A stretch of DNA of 64,000 bases from Gordonia asplenii (lineage in GTDB: Bacteria > Actinomycetota > Actinomycetes > Mycobacteriales > Mycobacteriaceae): the NCBI RefSeq assembly GCF_012933505.1, contig NZ_JABBNB010000001.1, positions 248,001 to 312,000 on the forward strand. Direction: 5' to 3'. The position numbers and the translations under genes were made by a program. Positions 17,137-26,928 of this stretch are shown here, piece after piece; position 1 is the stretch's first letter; each line of letters starts with the position of its first letter. The notes under the pieces are model-generated. The model was not told where the DNA came from. It saw nothing but the letters and a program-made list of their open reading frames with translations, and did not search any database.

Positions 17137-18678
17137 TCAGCGCAGCGGGTCGCCCCAGACGACCGACTCCCGGATCCGGCCCTTGACGATCTTTCCGCCC
17201 GGATTTCGGGGCAACGGTTCGTCGAGCAGGGCGACGTATTGCGGGACCTTGAAGTCGGCGATGCTCTCGCGCACCGACGCCAATACCGCGGCGACGTCGA
17301 TCTCCTCACCGCCGCCGTAGAGCACGGCTCCGACCTTCTCGCCCATCACGTCGTCGGGGACGGCGAGCACCGCCGCCTCGGCGACGCCGGGTGCCGCCAG
17401 CAGCGCCGATTCGACTTCGATGCTCGACACGTTTTCGCCGCCGCGGTTGATGATGTCTTTGATCCGGTCGACGACGTGGATGCGTCCGGCATCGTCGACC
17501 CGCACGATGTCACCGGTGTGCAGCCAGCCGTCGATGATCGTGTCGACGGTCGCCTGCGGCCGCTGCCAGTACTCGGTGGTCACGTTGGCCCCGCGCGCGA
17601 CGAGCTCGCCGAGGCTGGGATCGGCGTCGTCGAGCGGCTCGATGGCCAGATCGACCGATGGCACCGCGTAGCCGACCGAGTCGGCGTGGTCGACGGCGTC
17701 TTCATGCGGGAGGACCGTCATCAGCGATGCCGTCTCGGTCATGCCGTAGCCGTTCGACACCCGGGCGTTCGGGAAAGCCTGCTGAATGGCGCTGACCAGG
17801 ACCGGCGCGATGGGTGCGCCGCCGTAGGCGACCCAGCGGACACCGGAGGTGTCGGTCGTCTCGAAGGCGGGATTGCGCAGCAGCAGGGCGTACACCGCGG
17901 GCACGGTGACCATGAACGAGATCCGCTGCTGCGACAGCGATGCCAGCAGTGTCGCCTGATCGAGGACCGGCATGATCACCGACGTCCCGCCGTAATAGGT
18001 CGCGACCAGCAGCTGCGAGTTGCAACCGGTGACGTGGAACAGCGGCACACTGATCAATGTGCGCAATTCGGCACCGATGTCGGGCGGAATCGCGAAGCAG
18101 CGGGACACGTTGGCGGTGTTGGTCAGGAACGCTTCGTGTGTCGTCGGCACGCCCTTCGGGCTGCCGGTGGTTCCGGAGGTGTAGAAGAACGCGGCGACAT
18201 CGCCACGAGCGAGATCGTCGACGACGAACGGGTCACCGTCGGGCAGCGGAGTGTCGGCCGCCAGATCGACCGTGGTGCCCGAATCACCGAGGATGAACTC
18301 GACTTCCGGTTGCGTCGATCGGGTGTTCACCGCGACGACGATGCCACCGGCCATGAGCACGCCCCAGAAGGCGAACACCCAGTCGACACCGGCCGGGTAC
18401 CGGACGGCGACACGGTCACCACGTTCGACGCCTGCGGCACGCAGCCCACCGGCCACACGTGCGGACCGGTCCCAGAGCTCGCGATGCGTGAGACGTTCGC
18501 CGCCCAGTTCGAGGAGTGCCTCACCGTCGGGGTCGTCGTCGGCGTTGCGCCGGATCAACTCGAGCAGCGACGCGGGCAGGTCCTCGAAGCGAGGCGCCCC
18601 GGCGTCGTCGGTGCCGACGCCGTCGCGGCCGAACGGATTGTGATCGCGGCTGATCGGGATGATGGTGCACGATGGCAT
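17137..18678 (-). CDS. Fatty-acyl-CoA ligase (FadD-like AMP-dependent synthetase)
   Basis: A 513-residue member of the ANL superfamily, which activates a carboxylic acid with ATP and loads it on CoA. Motifs: FFYTSGTTGSPKGVP (phosphate-binding loop), NGYGMTETA (acceptor region), DGWLHTGDI and the C-terminal PRNPGGKIVKGR with the catalytic Lys. The substrate cannot be read from sequence. Its ATG at 18678 directly follows the stop codon of the phosphotriesterase-like gene, so both are transcribed and translated together. The pair may be controlled through the 24-bp motifs at 19736 and 19813. Confidence 0.88.
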   Translation of the reverse strand: MPSCTIIPISRDHNPFGRDGVGTDDAGAPRFEDLPASLLELIRRNADDDPDGEALLELGGERLTHRELWDRSARVAGGLRAAGVERGDRVAVRYPAGVDWVFAFWGVLMAGGIVVAVNTRSTQPEVEFILGDSGTTVDLAADTPLPDGDPFVVDDLARGDVAAFFYTSGTTGSPKGVPTTHEAFLTNTANVSRCFAIPPDIGAELRTLISVPLFHVTGCNSQLLVATYYGGTSVIMPVLDQATLLASLSQQRISFMVTVPAVYALLLRNPAFETTDTSGVRWVAYGGAPIAPVLVSAIQQAFPNARVSNGYGMTETASLMTVLPHEDAVDHADSVGYAVPSVDLAIEPLDDADPSLGELVARGANVTTEYWQRPQATVDTIIDGWLHTGDIVRVDDAGRIHVVDRIKDIINRGGENVSSIEVESALLAAPGVAEAAVLAVPDDVMGEKVGAVLYGGGEEIDVAAVLASVRESIADFKVPQYVALLDEPLPRNPGGKIVKGRIRESVVWGDPLR

Positions 18679-19659
18679 CTACTTCGCTCCCGAGAAGTAC
18701 GCCCGCGGATTGTCGACCAGCATCGTGGTGATCTGCTCCTCGGTCACGCCGCGTTCGCGCAGCGCGGGCAACACGTCGTCGAAGATGTGGGTGTACTTCC
18801 AGTTCGGCAACGCGACTTTGATCATGTCCTCGGCATAGAAGTCGCTGTAGCACGACGCGTCGTGGGCCAGCACCATCTGCCCGGCATAGCCCGCGGCGGC
18901 CATCGTCGCGACGATGTTCACACGGTCCTCGAACGGTGAGAAGACGTCGATGCCGAAGCGGTCCATCCCGAGGATCGCGCCCGTGTCGGCGAGCGCCTTG
19001 AGGTAGTCGGCGTCGGTGGAGTCGCCGCTGTGGCCGATCACGACCTTCGACATGTCGACGCCCTCCTCGGCGAAGACCCGGGCGGCGATGAGGCCGGTCT
19101 TGTCGGCGGCGTGGGTGTGCACCGTGATCGGGGTGCCGGTCTCGATGTGAGCCTGGCCGACGGCGCGCATGACGCGCTCGACGCCGGAGGTCAGGCCGTA
19201 TTCGTCGATGGCGCACTTGAGGAGACCGGCTTTGACGCCGGTGTCGGCGATGCCGTTGCGGATGTCGCTGACGAACAATTCGGTCATCGGATCGATGGGG
19301 GTGTCGAAGATCTTGCCCGGCCCGGTGAAGTGAAACTGGACGGGTTCTTCGTGGTAGGTGTAAATGCCGGTGGCGACGACGATGTTGATGTCGACTTGCT
19401 CGTTGATCCGCTGAATTCGCGGGATGTAGCGGCCCAGACCGATGACGGTGGGGTCGACGATGGTGGTGACTCCGCGGGACTTGGCCTCGGTGAGCTTGGC
19501 GACGGCGTCGGCGACGCGGTAATCCTCATCCCAGGGGTCGGGGTAGTTGGGATAGTTCTCGCGGATCTCGGTGCCGATGGTGAACACGTGCTCGTGCATG
19601 AGCACGGTACCCAGGTCAGCGACGTCTACCTGCCCTTTGACGGTCTCTACGACTGGCAA
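18679..19659 (-). CDS. php: Phosphotriesterase-like lactonase (Php family)
   Basis: A 326-residue TIM-barrel amidohydrolase of the phosphotriesterase-like lactonase group, similar to M. tuberculosis Rv0230c. All metal-site residues are visible: HxH in MHEHVF (22 and 24), the bridging Lys in LLKCAIDE (about 148), His in VHTHAA (about 181), His in IGHSGD (about 210) and Asp in LAHDAS (about 267). Family members hydrolyse lactones, including acyl-homoserine lactones, and weakly hydrolyse organophosphates. The start is an unusual TTG at 19659 with GAGGAG nearby. It forms an operon with the acyl-CoA ligase downstream, which suggests a lactone of a fatty or hydroxy acid as substrate; that is inference. 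Confidence 0.88.
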   Translation of the reverse strand: MPVVETVKGQVDVADLGTVLMHEHVFTIGTEIRENYPNYPDPWDEDYRVADAVAKLTEAKSRGVTTIVDPTVIGLGRYIPRIQRINEQVDINIVVATGIYTYHEEPVQFHFTGPGKIFDTPIDPMTELFVSDIRNGIADTGVKAGLLKCAIDEYGLTSGVERVMRAVGQAHIETGTPITVHTHAADKTGLIAARVFAEEGVDMSKVVIGHSGDSTDADYLKALADTGAILGMDRFGIDVFSPFEDRVNIVATMAAAGYAGQMVLAHDASCYSDFYAEDMIKVALPNWKYTHIFDDVLPALRERGVTEEQITTMLVDNPRAYFSGAK

Positions 19660-19735
19660 TGAATCACTCCTCGATCGAGCACCCGCGGGGGGTGGCTTGC
19701 TGTGACGTGAGCCATACTAGGCTACTTCCACAGCT

Positions 19736-19759
19736 GTTGAACTCAGTCTCAGGTTCAAG
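19736..19759 (+). promoter_or_regulatory. 24-bp operator-like motif, copy B
   Basis: It aligns without gaps with the sites at 10683-10706 and 19813-19836. It lies 77 bp upstream of the php start, between php and the divergent hydrolase gene. A TTGAA/TTCAA pair is present as in copy A, with wider spacing. Confidence 0.6.
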
Positions 19760-19812
19760 TCCGCCGATCGGCGATATTGTGATCCTAGTCACGATATGGC
19801 AAGGTCGTCGTG

Positions 19813-19836
19813 GCTGAAATCAGTTTCAGTTTCAGG
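19813..19836 (+). promoter_or_regulatory. 24-bp operator-like motif, copy C
   Basis: This third copy contains the perfect dyad CTGAAA-TCAG-TTTCAG and lies 26 bp upstream of the hydrolase start. Copies B and C are 77 bp apart and could control both divergent units. Confidence 0.6.
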
Positions 19837-19861
19837 TGCGGGTGATGGGTAGGAGCACACA

Positions 19862-20632
19862 ATGACGAGGAATTCCACCGCGATGGCACCGCCGGCGATG
19901 GTGTGGAGTCTCACCGAGGGCAGTCGGTCGATGTCGGAACTCGCGTGGTTCTACGGTGTGCGCAGCTGGCTGACGCGCCGCTCGGTGGGGGACGGCCGAT
20001 CGGTTCTCGTGATTCCGGGACTGATGGCCGACGACGCCTCCACCGCGCCGTTGCGCAGCCTGCTGCGTTCGGTCGGCTACCGGGTCTACGGATGGCGGCT
20101 CGGCGTCGACATCGGACCGACCGCGCGCATCGTCGACGGCCTCGACGAGCGGCTCGCGTACATCCGGCAGCGCAACGACGGCGCGGTCAGCGTCATCGGA
20201 CAGAGTCTCGGCGGACTCATGGGGCGCGAACTCGCCCGCCGCAATCCCGGCGCGGTCGACCGTCTCATCACGTTGGGCAGCCCGATGAACCTCACCGACC
20301 GCGCGCAGTCGCGGGCCGGTCGGACCTACGACTTCTTCGCCCCGCACCACCTGCCCGAGTACAGCTTCCAGAACTGGATGGCGATGGAACGGCCGGTGAT
20401 CCCGTCGACGTCGATCTACAGTCGGTTCGACGGCATCGTCGCTACCAGCGCCTGCGTGTATGACAAAGACATCCCGCTGACCGAGAACATCAGGGTGCAC
20501 AGCAGTCATCTCGGGATGGGAGTGCAGCCCGCGGCCGTGTACGCGACCCTGGACCGGCTCGCCGCGCCGGTCGACGACTGGCAGCCCTTCCGCGCGCCGG
20601 CTCATCTGCGGGCGTACTTCCCCGCGACGTGA
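19862..20632 (+). CDS. Alpha/beta hydrolase, lipase-like
   Basis: A 256-residue alpha/beta hydrolase. The nucleophile elbow is GQSLGG with Ser near residue 115. A likely acid residue is the Asp of SRFDGIV and the likely catalytic His is in SSHLGM near residue 220. The stretch VLVIPGLMADDAST suits the oxyanion-hole region. No signal peptide is seen, so it is probably cytoplasmic. AGGAG precedes the ATG at 19862 at good spacing. It is divergent from php and fadD and shares operator-like motifs with them, so a role in ester or lactone breakdown with those enzymes is likely. Substrate unknown. Confidence 0.8.
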   Translation: MTRNSTAMAPPAMVWSLTEGSRSMSELAWFYGVRSWLTRRSVGDGRSVLVIPGLMADDASTAPLRSLLRSVGYRVYGWRLGVDIGPTARIVDGLDERLAYIRQRNDGAVSVIGQSLGGLMGRELARRNPGAVDRLITLGSPMNLTDRAQSRAGRTYDFFAPHHLPEYSFQNWMAMERPVIPSTSIYSRFDGIVATSACVYDKDIPLTENIRVHSSHLGMGVQPAAVYATLDRLAAPVDDWQPFRAPAHLRAYFPAT

Positions 20633-20641
20633 CGCCGGCCG

Positions 20642-21073
20642 CTACCGCGTGCCCGGCAACGCCGTGGTGACCGGTCTGATGCCCGCTGCCTCGCGCCAGA
20701 ACGCGGCGCGCAGCGCGCATTCGGTGAGTCCGTCGACGGCGAGCCGCCGGATCTTCTCGGTGTCCGCGTGCTCGGCGAGTGACCGATAGGCCTGCGCGGT
20801 GTCCTGCTCGGCGTCGAGCGCGGCCCGCGCGGCCGTCGCGGAGTTGGTGACCGCGAGCGGAATGATGTAGCCGGGGGCGGTGGTGCGGGCCGGTGCTCCC
20901 GCGGCGACCAGGGCCTGATTCAGTTCGTCGCGCCGGGCGCGGTGCTCGGCGATGTAGGTGGCGACGGCGTCGCGCTGTGCGCCGGTCGTGAAGGCCGTCA
21001 GTACACCGTAGGTGTAGACCGCGGCATGCTCGGCGTCGACGGCCGTACCGAGGGCGTCAGTGGTCTCGCTCAT
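20642..21073 (-). CDS. DUF4439 ferritin-like protein
   Basis: A 143-residue mostly helical protein of the DUF4439 ferritin-like family. Glu and His residues such as DAEHAAVYTYG and AEHRARRDEL fall where ferritin-like metal ligands would. It corresponds by position to M. tuberculosis Rv2844. The ATG at 21073 overlaps the stop of the upstream lipoprotein gene by four bases. The pair may form a surface complex, since one partner is a lipoprotein and this one has no export signal of its own; that is speculation. Function unknown. Confidence 0.8.
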   Translation of the reverse strand: MSETTDALGTAVDAEHAAVYTYGVLTAFTTGAQRDAVATYIAEHRARRDELNQALVAAGAPARTTAPGYIIPLAVTNSATAARAALDAEQDTAQAYRSLAEHADTEKIRRLAVDGLTECALRAAFWREAAGIRPVTTALPGTR

Positions 21074-21579
21074 CCGAGTTGCACCTTTCGCAGCGTGGTC
21101 GTCGAGGCGCTCACCGACGCGAGCAACCCGGCCCGATAGCCGTCCATCGTGACCCCGACATCGGCGGCCTGGCGGGCCGAGCGCTCCAGCTGCGTGCGCA
21201 GCGCATCCAGGGTGGGCGTCGACGCCGGGGTGGCCGACGGCGAGGTCGAGGTCGAGGAAAGCGTTTGTGCCGCTTGCGGATCCAGCCTCGTGATCTCCTC
21301 CCGCAGCGCCTTCGAGTGAACGTCGCGCTCGGTGGCGACGACGCCGAGTGCGGCCGCGAAATTCGGGCTCGTCGTCACCAGGAGACGTGCGGTGGTGGCA
21401 TCGTCGAGCGCGGCCCGGGCAACCGGCTGCAACTGCTGTGCGAGCAGTTGGTCGGCGGTGGGCCCGCTGTCGCACGCGGCGAGCAGCGGGGCGACGGTGA
21501 GTCCGCCGACGCTGACGAGGCCCGCGGCCAAGACGGTTCGGCGGTTGGGTGCGGAAGTCACAGTCGACCATGATGCCAT
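21070..21579 (-). CDS. Putative lipoprotein (Rv2843-like)
   Basis: A 169-residue exported lipoprotein. The signal region has twin arginines (NRRTVLAAG, residues 12-20), which suggests Tat export, then a hydrophobic stretch ending in the lipobox LAAC with the modified Cys near residue 36. The mature part is Ala/Thr/Ser rich with a low-complexity STSTSPSATPAST segment near its middle, and resembles a helical ferritin-like fold in composition. It is coupled to the DUF4439 gene by a four-base overlap. In M. tuberculosis the equivalent pair also lies between proS and rimP. Function unknown. Confidence 0.78.
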   Translation of the reverse strand: MASWSTVTSAPNRRTVLAAGLVSVGGLTVAPLLAACDSGPTADQLLAQQLQPVARAALDDATTARLLVTTSPNFAAALGVVATERDVHSKALREEITRLDPQAAQTLSSTSTSPSATPASTPTLDALRTQLERSARQAADVGVTMDGYRAGLLASVSASTTTLRKVQLG

Positions 21580-21748
21580 TGCTCGACCGGGGCGGCGACG
21601 AACGCCGGCCCGGCCCGGCGTGAACTCGATCCGACGTGAATGCCCGCAATCGCTCAGCTAGCGGGTGGGCGGTACGACGAGCGCTCGGCGTCGACTAGAC
21701 TTGACGGCCGACGCAATCACCGCACAACTGAAGACGAGGAGCCGGCGA

Positions 21749-22300
21749 GTGAGCACACCACCGATGACGGCGCAGCATCTGCATCGACTCGTCGACCCGA
21801 TCATCACCACCCGCGGCTACGACGTCGACGATCTCACGATTTCACCGGCCGCGGGCGGCGGAACGGCCGCCACGATCGTCGTCGACCGCGACGGCGGAGT
21901 CGAACTCGACGCGCTGGCGACACTGACCCGCGACCTCGTCGAAGCGATCGACGCACAATCGCCCGACGCCGACTACACGCTCGAACTCACGACGCGCGGC
22001 GTCGACCGCCCGCTGACACTGCCCCGACACTGGCGGCGCGCGCAGGGCCGCAGAGTCGAGATCGACGTCGTCGGAGCCGATGGCACACCGGAGACGATCG
22101 CGGGGCGGATCGGAGCGTCGACCGACGCGACCGTCGAGCTGATCCGCAACCAGCGGGGCCGTTTCACGACGGTGACCGTTGATCTCGACTCGGTAACCAA
22201 GGCGATCGTCGGAGTTGATTTCACCGCCCCCAACCGCACCGAACTGGAATTGTGTGGCCTGGACGCCGCTGCAATCGCGCGGTTGACCCGCACCAATTGA
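21749..22300 (+). CDS. rimP: Ribosome maturation factor RimP
   Basis: A 183-residue RimP protein needed for maturation of the 30S subunit. It has the family features LVDPIITTRGYDVDDL near the N-terminus, the central VVDRDGGVELDAL and LELTTRGVDRPL, and a C-terminal Sm-like barrel. I chose GTG 21749, which has GAGGAG at good spacing; an in-frame upstream extension is not family-like. It begins the rimP-nusA-ylxR-infB-rbfA-nrnA translation operon. A possible -10 (TAGACT) lies near 21696. Confidence 0.93.
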   Translation: MSTPPMTAQHLHRLVDPIITTRGYDVDDLTISPAAGGGTAATIVVDRDGGVELDALATLTRDLVEAIDAQSPDADYTLELTTRGVDRPLTLPRHWRRAQGRRVEIDVVGADGTPETIAGRIGASTDATVELIRNQRGRFTTVTVDLDSVTKAIVGVDFTAPNRTELELCGLDAAAIARLTRTN

Positions 22301-22370
22301 CGACGAGTCACACCCACGAGCAACGACAAGCAGCGACAAGCAAACAAGTAAATAGGAGTACTGGAACAAC

Positions 22371-23393
22371 ATGAATATCGACATCTCTGCACTGCGGATG
22401 ATCGAGGTCGAGAAGGGCGTCTCGATCGACACCGTCATCACGGCCATCGAATCGGCGCTGCTCACCGCGTATCGGCACACCGACGGATATGCCCAGCACG
22501 CGCGGGTCGACGTCGACCGCAAGTCGGGCGTCGTGCGCGTCATGGCGCAGGAGGTCGACGAGACCGGCGAGATCGTCCACGAGTGGGACGACACCCCCGC
22601 CGACTTCGGCCGCATCGCCGCGACGACTGCGCGCCAGGTGATTCTGCAGCGCATCCAGGATGCCGAGAACGAGAAGAACTTCGGCGACTTCGCCACCCAC
22701 GAGGGCGAGATCGTCGGCGGCGTGGTGCAGCGCGACGTCCGCGCCAATGCGCGCAACATGATCATCGTGCAGATCGGCAGCGATGCGCACGGCACCGAAG
22801 GCGTCATCCCGCAGGCCGAGCAGGTTCCGGGCGAGGTCTACGAACACGGGGATCGCCTCAAGTGCTACGTCGTGGGGGTGACGCGTGGCCAGCGCGGCCC
22901 GCAGATCACCCTCTCGCGCACCCACCCGAACCTGGTCCGCAAGCTGTTCTCGCTGGAAGTTCCCGAGATCGAGAACGGTCAGGTCGAGATCGTCGCCGTC
23001 GCCCGGGAGGCCGGGCACCGGTCGAAGATCGCCGTGCACACCGACATCTCCGGACTCAACGCCAAGGGCGCTTGCATCGGCCCGATGGGCCAGCGGGTGC
23101 GCAACGTGATGAGCGAGCTGGCGGGGGAGAAGATCGACATCATCGACTTCGACGCCGACCCCGCGGTCTTCGTCGCCAACGCGCTCTCCCCGGCCAAGGT
23201 GTTGTCGGTCACGGTCATCGACGCCGAGAACCGCGCGGCACGGGTCGTCGTGCCGGACTACCAGTTGTCGCTCGCGATCGGCAAGGAAGGGCAGAATGCC
23301 CGCCTCGCCGCGCGGTTGACCGGCTGGCGGATCGATATCCGCTCCGACGCCGACCCCGAACCGGCTGGTCAGGCCACCGATCGACCGGCCTGA
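22371..23393 (+). CDS. nusA: Transcription termination/antitermination factor NusA
   Basis: A 340-residue NusA with an N-terminal RNA polymerase-binding domain ([16 protein letters not shown]), an S1 domain ([16 protein letters not shown]) and two KH domains ([15 protein letters not shown] and [18 protein letters not shown]). It lacks the acidic C-terminal repeats of E. coli NusA, as is normal in actinobacteria. It modulates pausing, termination and rRNA antitermination. The ATG at 22371 has GGAG upstream. It lies between rimP and ylxR in the conserved order. Confidence 0.95.
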   Translation: MNIDISALRMIEVEKGVSIDTVITAIESALLTAYRHTDGYAQHARVDVDRKSGVVRVMAQEVDETGEIVHEWDDTPADFGRIAATTARQVILQRIQDAENEKNFGDFATHEGEIVGGVVQRDVRANARNMIIVQIGSDAHGTEGVIPQAEQVPGEVYEHGDRLKCYVVGVTRGQRGPQITLSRTHPNLVRKLFSLEVPEIENGQVEIVAVAREAGHRSKIAVHTDISGLNAKGACIGPMGQRVRNVMSELAGEKIDIIDFDADPAVFVANALSPAKVLSVTVIDAENRAARVVVPDYQLSLAIGKEGQNARLAARLTGWRIDIRSDADPEPAGQATDRPA

Positions 23394-23439
23394 AATGCCC
23401 GCGAATCGAACCGATTTGCCAACGGCGGTAGACTGATCA

Positions 23440-23793
23440 ATGGTCGGTGTGGCGACACGTCCGGTGATCCGGATGTGCCTTGGATGTAGACAACGCTCGC
23501 AAGCACGTGGAGCGGCCGCGGACCTTGTCCGGATCGTCGCGGTACGCGGCGAATCAGGGCCGGTGATCGTTGTGGATCACACCAAGTCCATGCCGGGACG
23601 CGGAGCCTGGCTGCACGCGCGGACCGAATGCGTGTCCACCGTCGTGCGGCGTAAGGCGCTGCCCGCGGCATTGCGTGTCAACGGGATCACCGTTGACCCG
23701 GACGGCCTCGTCGCAGCGGTGATGGGGTCGACGCAGAACGAGGTTCGCGCAAGCGAGCCGGAACAGGTAGCAGAAGACATGAGCACACCGTGA
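23440..23793 (+). CDS. YlxR-family RNA-binding/nucleoid-associated protein (DUF448)
   Basis: A 117-residue DUF448/YlxR protein. The family core is visible: RPVIRMCLGCRQR at the N-terminus, DLVRIV, PGRGAWLH and an EC that ends the domain. Proteins of this family are small basic RNA- or nucleoid-binding factors encoded between nusA and infB, as here. The C-terminal 25 residues are acidic and not conserved. ATG 23440 is used. Confidence 0.88.
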   Translation: MVGVATRPVIRMCLGCRQRSQARGAAADLVRIVAVRGESGPVIVVDHTKSMPGRGAWLHARTECVSTVVRRKALPAALRVNGITVDPDGLVAAVMGSTQNEVRASEPEQVAEDMSTP

Positions 23794-23870
23794 AGTTCCC
23801 ACGATGAGCGCGTTTCTAACGTAAACCGAGGTCGCAGCGGGTCCCGCTCGGCCTCTAAGTGAGGAGAGCA

Positions 23871-26828
23871 GTGGCAGGCAAGGCCCGCGTGCACGAACTG
23901 GCCAAAGAGCTGGGCGTGACGAGCAAAGTGGTGCTCGAACGTCTCAAAGAGCAGGGCGAGTTCGTAAAATCCGCATCGTCGACGGTGGAGGCCCCCGTGG
24001 CCCGTCGACTCCGGGAGTCGTTCCCGAGCTCCGATGGAGCATCCGACGCAGCCGGCAAGGCGGCGTCCAAGAAGTCAACCCCCGCATCGGCAGCGCCGAC
24101 GCCGGGATCGTCGGCCGCGCCGACGTCGTCGGCACCGAAGCCCGGTGCCCGCAAGCCCGCGGCCGGCCCGAAGCCCGGTGCTCCGAAGCCCGCTGCTGCG
24201 GCCAAGCCCGCACCGGCTGCCGCTGCGGCAGCTCCCGCACCGGCGGCGTCCACGCCGGCGCAGGCTCCGTCGCGCACCCCCGGCCCGCGTCCGGGACCCG
24301 CGCCGAAGGCTGCCCCGCAGCCCGCACCCGCCGCGCAGACGAGGCCTGCTCCGCAGGCCAAGCCGGCGGCGCAGGCCAAGCCCGTCACCCCGGCTCCCGG
24401 CCCGAGTGCTCGCCCCGGCCCCAAGCCGGGCCCGCGTGCTCCGCGCGTCGGAAACAACCCCTATTCGTCGGCTCCCGCGCCGGCACCCCGGCCACCGGCC
24501 GCGCGTCCGGGTCCCGGCCAGGGCGGCCCGCGTCCGGGTCCCGGGCAGGGCGGCCCTCGCCCCGGCGGCGGTCGTCCCGGTGGAGCCAATCGGCCGGCGG
24601 CCGGCGGCCGTCCCGGCCCCGGTGGGCCCCGTCCCGCTCCCGGCCAGGGTGGTCCCCGGCCGAGTCCGGGCAGCATGCCCCCGCGTCCCAGCCCCGGCGC
24701 GATGCCGAGCCGTTCGGCTCGTCCCGACGCCGGTCGTCCCGGCCGCGGCGGACCCGGTGGCGGCGGTAACCGTGGCGGCACCGGTGGTGGCGGCTACCGC
24801 GGTGGTGCGGGCGCTGGTACCGGCGGTAACGCGGGTGGACCGCCCGCCGGTGGCTTCCGTGGTCGCCCGGGTGGTGGCGGCGGAGGCGGCGGCGGCCGTG
24901 GTCGCGGCGGCGCCGCGGGTGCATTCGGTCGTCCCGGCGGCGCGCCCCGCAAGGGCCGCAAGTCGAAGCGGGCGAAACGCGCCGAGTACGAGAACATGCA
25001 GGCCCCGACCGTCGGCGGCGTCCGTTTGCCGCACGGCGGCGGCGAGACCATCCGTCTCGCACGTGGCGCCTCGCTGTCGGATTTCGCCGACAAGATCGGC
25101 GCCAACCCGGCGTCGCTGGTCCAGGCTCTGTTCAACCTCGGCGAGATGGTCACCGCCACCGAGTCGGTGAACGACGAGACGTTGGAGCTGCTCGGCTCGG
25201 AGATGAACTACTCCGTGCAGGTCGTCAGCCCCGAAGACGAGGACCGTGAGCTCCTGGAGAGCTTCGACCTGTCCTACGGCGAAGACGAAGGCGGCGAGGA
25301 CGACCTCGAACAGCGTCCGCCGGTGGTCACCGTCATGGGCCACGTCGATCACGGTAAGACCCGACTGCTCGACACGATCCGTAAGGCCAATGTCCGTGAG
25401 GGCGAGGCCGGCGGCATCACCCAGCACATCGGCGCCTACCAGGTGAACACGCACCTCAACGGTGAAGATCGCCTGATCACCTTCATCGACACCCCGGGTC
25501 ACGAGGCGTTCACCGCCATGCGTGCCCGCGGCGCGAAGTCGACGGACATCGCGATCCTCGTGGTCGCCGCCGACGACGGCGTCATGCCGCAGACGGTCGA
25601 GGCGCTCAACCACGCCCAGGCGGCCGACGTGCCGATCGTGGTCGCGGTCAACAAGATCGACAAGGAAGGCGCGGATCCCACCAAGATCCGCGGCCAGCTC
25701 ACCGAGTACGGCCTCATCCCCGAGGAATACGGCGGCGACACCATGTTCGTCGACATCTCGGCACGTCAGGGCACGAATATCGACGCCCTGCTGGAAGCCG
25801 TGCTGCTGACCGCGGATGCCTCGCTGGACCTGCGGGCCAACCCCGACATGGACGCTCAGGGTGTCGCCATCGAAGCGCACCTCGACCGCGGCCGTGGCCC
25901 GGTGGCCACCGTGCTGGTTCAGCGCGGAACGCTCAAAGTCGGCGACTCGGTCGTCGCGGGCGACGCCTACGGTCGTGTGCGACGCATGGTCGACGAACAC
26001 GGCGACGACGTCGAGGCGGCCACGCCGTCGCGACCGGTCCAGGTCATCGGCTTCACGTCGGTGCCGGGTGCGGGTGACAACCTGCTCGTCGTCGAAGAAG
26101 ACCGCATCGCCCGCCAGATCGCGGACCGCCGCAACGCGCGCAAGCGCAATGCACTGGCCGCGCGCAGCCGCAAGCGCATCAGCCTGGAAGATCTGGATAC
26201 AGCACTGAAGGAGACTTCGCAGCTGAACCTGATCCTCAAGGGCGACAACTCCGGTACCGTCGAGGCTCTCGAAGAGGCGCTGCTGGGCATCGAGATCGAC
26301 GACGAGGTGCAGTTGCGCGTCATCGACCGCGGCGTCGGCGGGGTCACCGAGACCAACGTCAACCTCGCCGCGGCGTCGGACGCGATCATCATCGGCTTCA
26401 ACGTTCGCGCGGAGGGCAAAGCCACCGAGCTGGCCAACCGCGAGGGCGTCGACATCCGGTACTACTCGATCATCTACCAGGCGATCGACGAGATCGAGAG
26501 CGCGCTCAAGGGCATGCTCAAGCCGGTGTACGAAGAGGTCGAACTGGGCCGCGCCGAGATCCGCGCGATCTTCCGCTCGTCCAAGGTCGGCAACATCGCG
26601 GGCTGCATGATCAGCTCGGGTGTCGTGCGGCGCAACGCGAAGGCACGTCTACTGCGCGACAACGTCGTCGTCGCGGAGAACCTCACCATCTCGTCGCTGC
26701 GGCGCGAGAAGGATGACGTGACCGAGGTCCGCGAAGGCTTCGAATGCGGTCTGACGCTGACGTATAGCGATATCAAGGTCGGCGACTTCATCGAGTCGTA
26801 TGAGCTGCAGGAGAAGGCTCGCGACTGA
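23871..26828 (+). CDS. infB: Translation initiation factor IF-2
   Basis: A 985-residue IF-2 GTPase that delivers initiator tRNA to the ribosome. It begins [16 protein letters not shown] (IF2_N domain). Residues about 60-365 are a very long low-complexity linker rich in Pro, Ala and Gly, changing to Gly/Arg-rich toward its end. The G domain follows with GHVDHGKT at residues 490-497, then DTPGHEA and NKIDK. Domains II-IV complete the protein. The GTG at 23871 has GAGGAG upstream; GTG 23859 is in frame but less suitable. An intrinsic terminator lies between it and rbfA. Confidence 0.96.
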   Translation: MAGKARVHELAKELGVTSKVVLERLKEQGEFVKSASSTVEAPVARRLRESFPSSDGASDAAGKAASKKSTPASAAPTPGSSAAPTSSAPKPGARKPAAGPKPGAPKPAAAAKPAPAAAAAAPAPAASTPAQAPSRTPGPRPGPAPKAAPQPAPAAQTRPAPQAKPAAQAKPVTPAPGPSARPGPKPGPRAPRVGNNPYSSAPAPAPRPPAARPGPGQGGPRPGPGQGGPRPGGGRPGGANRPAAGGRPGPGGPRPAPGQGGPRPSPGSMPPRPSPGAMPSRSARPDAGRPGRGGPGGGGNRGGTGGGGYRGGAGAGTGGNAGGPPAGGFRGRPGGGGGGGGGRGRGGAAGAFGRPGGAPRKGRKSKRAKRAEYENMQAPTVGGVRLPHGGGETIRLARGASLSDFADKIGANPASLVQALFNLGEMVTATESVNDETLELLGSEMNYSVQVVSPEDEDRELLESFDLSYGEDEGGEDDLEQRPPVVTVMGHVDHGKTRLLDTIRKANVREGEAGGITQHIGAYQVNTHLNGEDRLITFIDTPGHEAFTAMRARGAKSTDIAILVVAADDGVMPQTVEALNHAQAADVPIVVAVNKIDKEGADPTKIRGQLTEYGLIPEEYGGDTMFVDISARQGTNIDALLEAVLLTADASLDLRANPDMDAQGVAIEAHLDRGRGPVATVLVQRGTLKVGDSVVAGDAYGRVRRMVDEHGDDVEAATPSRPVQVIGFTSVPGAGDNLLVVEEDRIARQIADRRNARKRNALAARSRKRISLEDLDTALKETSQLNLILKGDNSGTVEALEEALLGIEIDDEVQLRVIDRGVGGVTETNVNLAAASDAIIIGFNVRAEGKATELANREGVDIRYYSIIYQAIDEIESALKGMLKPVYEEVELGRAEIRAIFRSSKVGNIAGCMISSGVVRRNAKARLLRDNVVVAENLTISSLRREKDDVTEVREGFECGLTLTYSDIKVGDFIESYELQEKARD

Positions 26829-26849
26829 GCCTGATTCCATCCACTCCTT

Positions 26850-26901
26850 CTGCCGCGCGGCGCGAGTTCGCTCCCGTCGCGCGGCAGGGGGAGTAGTTTT
26901 T
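26850..26901 (+). terminator. Intrinsic terminator between infB and rbfA
   Basis: CTGCCGCGCG (26850-26859) and CGCGCGGCAG (26878-26887) form a perfect 10-bp GC-rich stem with an 18-base loop that can extend the helix, followed by GGGGAGTAG and a run of T. It lies 22 bp after the infB stop and 28 bp before rbfA, inside an otherwise continuous operon, so it could attenuate rbfA-nrnA. Confidence 0.75.
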
Positions 26902-26928
26902 CGATAGACCTAGAGAAGGATTTTCGAC

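Noticed and set aside
24075..26000. Long open frame (641 codons) antisense to infB
   Set aside because: It is a by-product of the GC-rich low-complexity infB coding sequence; composition is Arg/Gly/Ala-rich and no domain is recognised.
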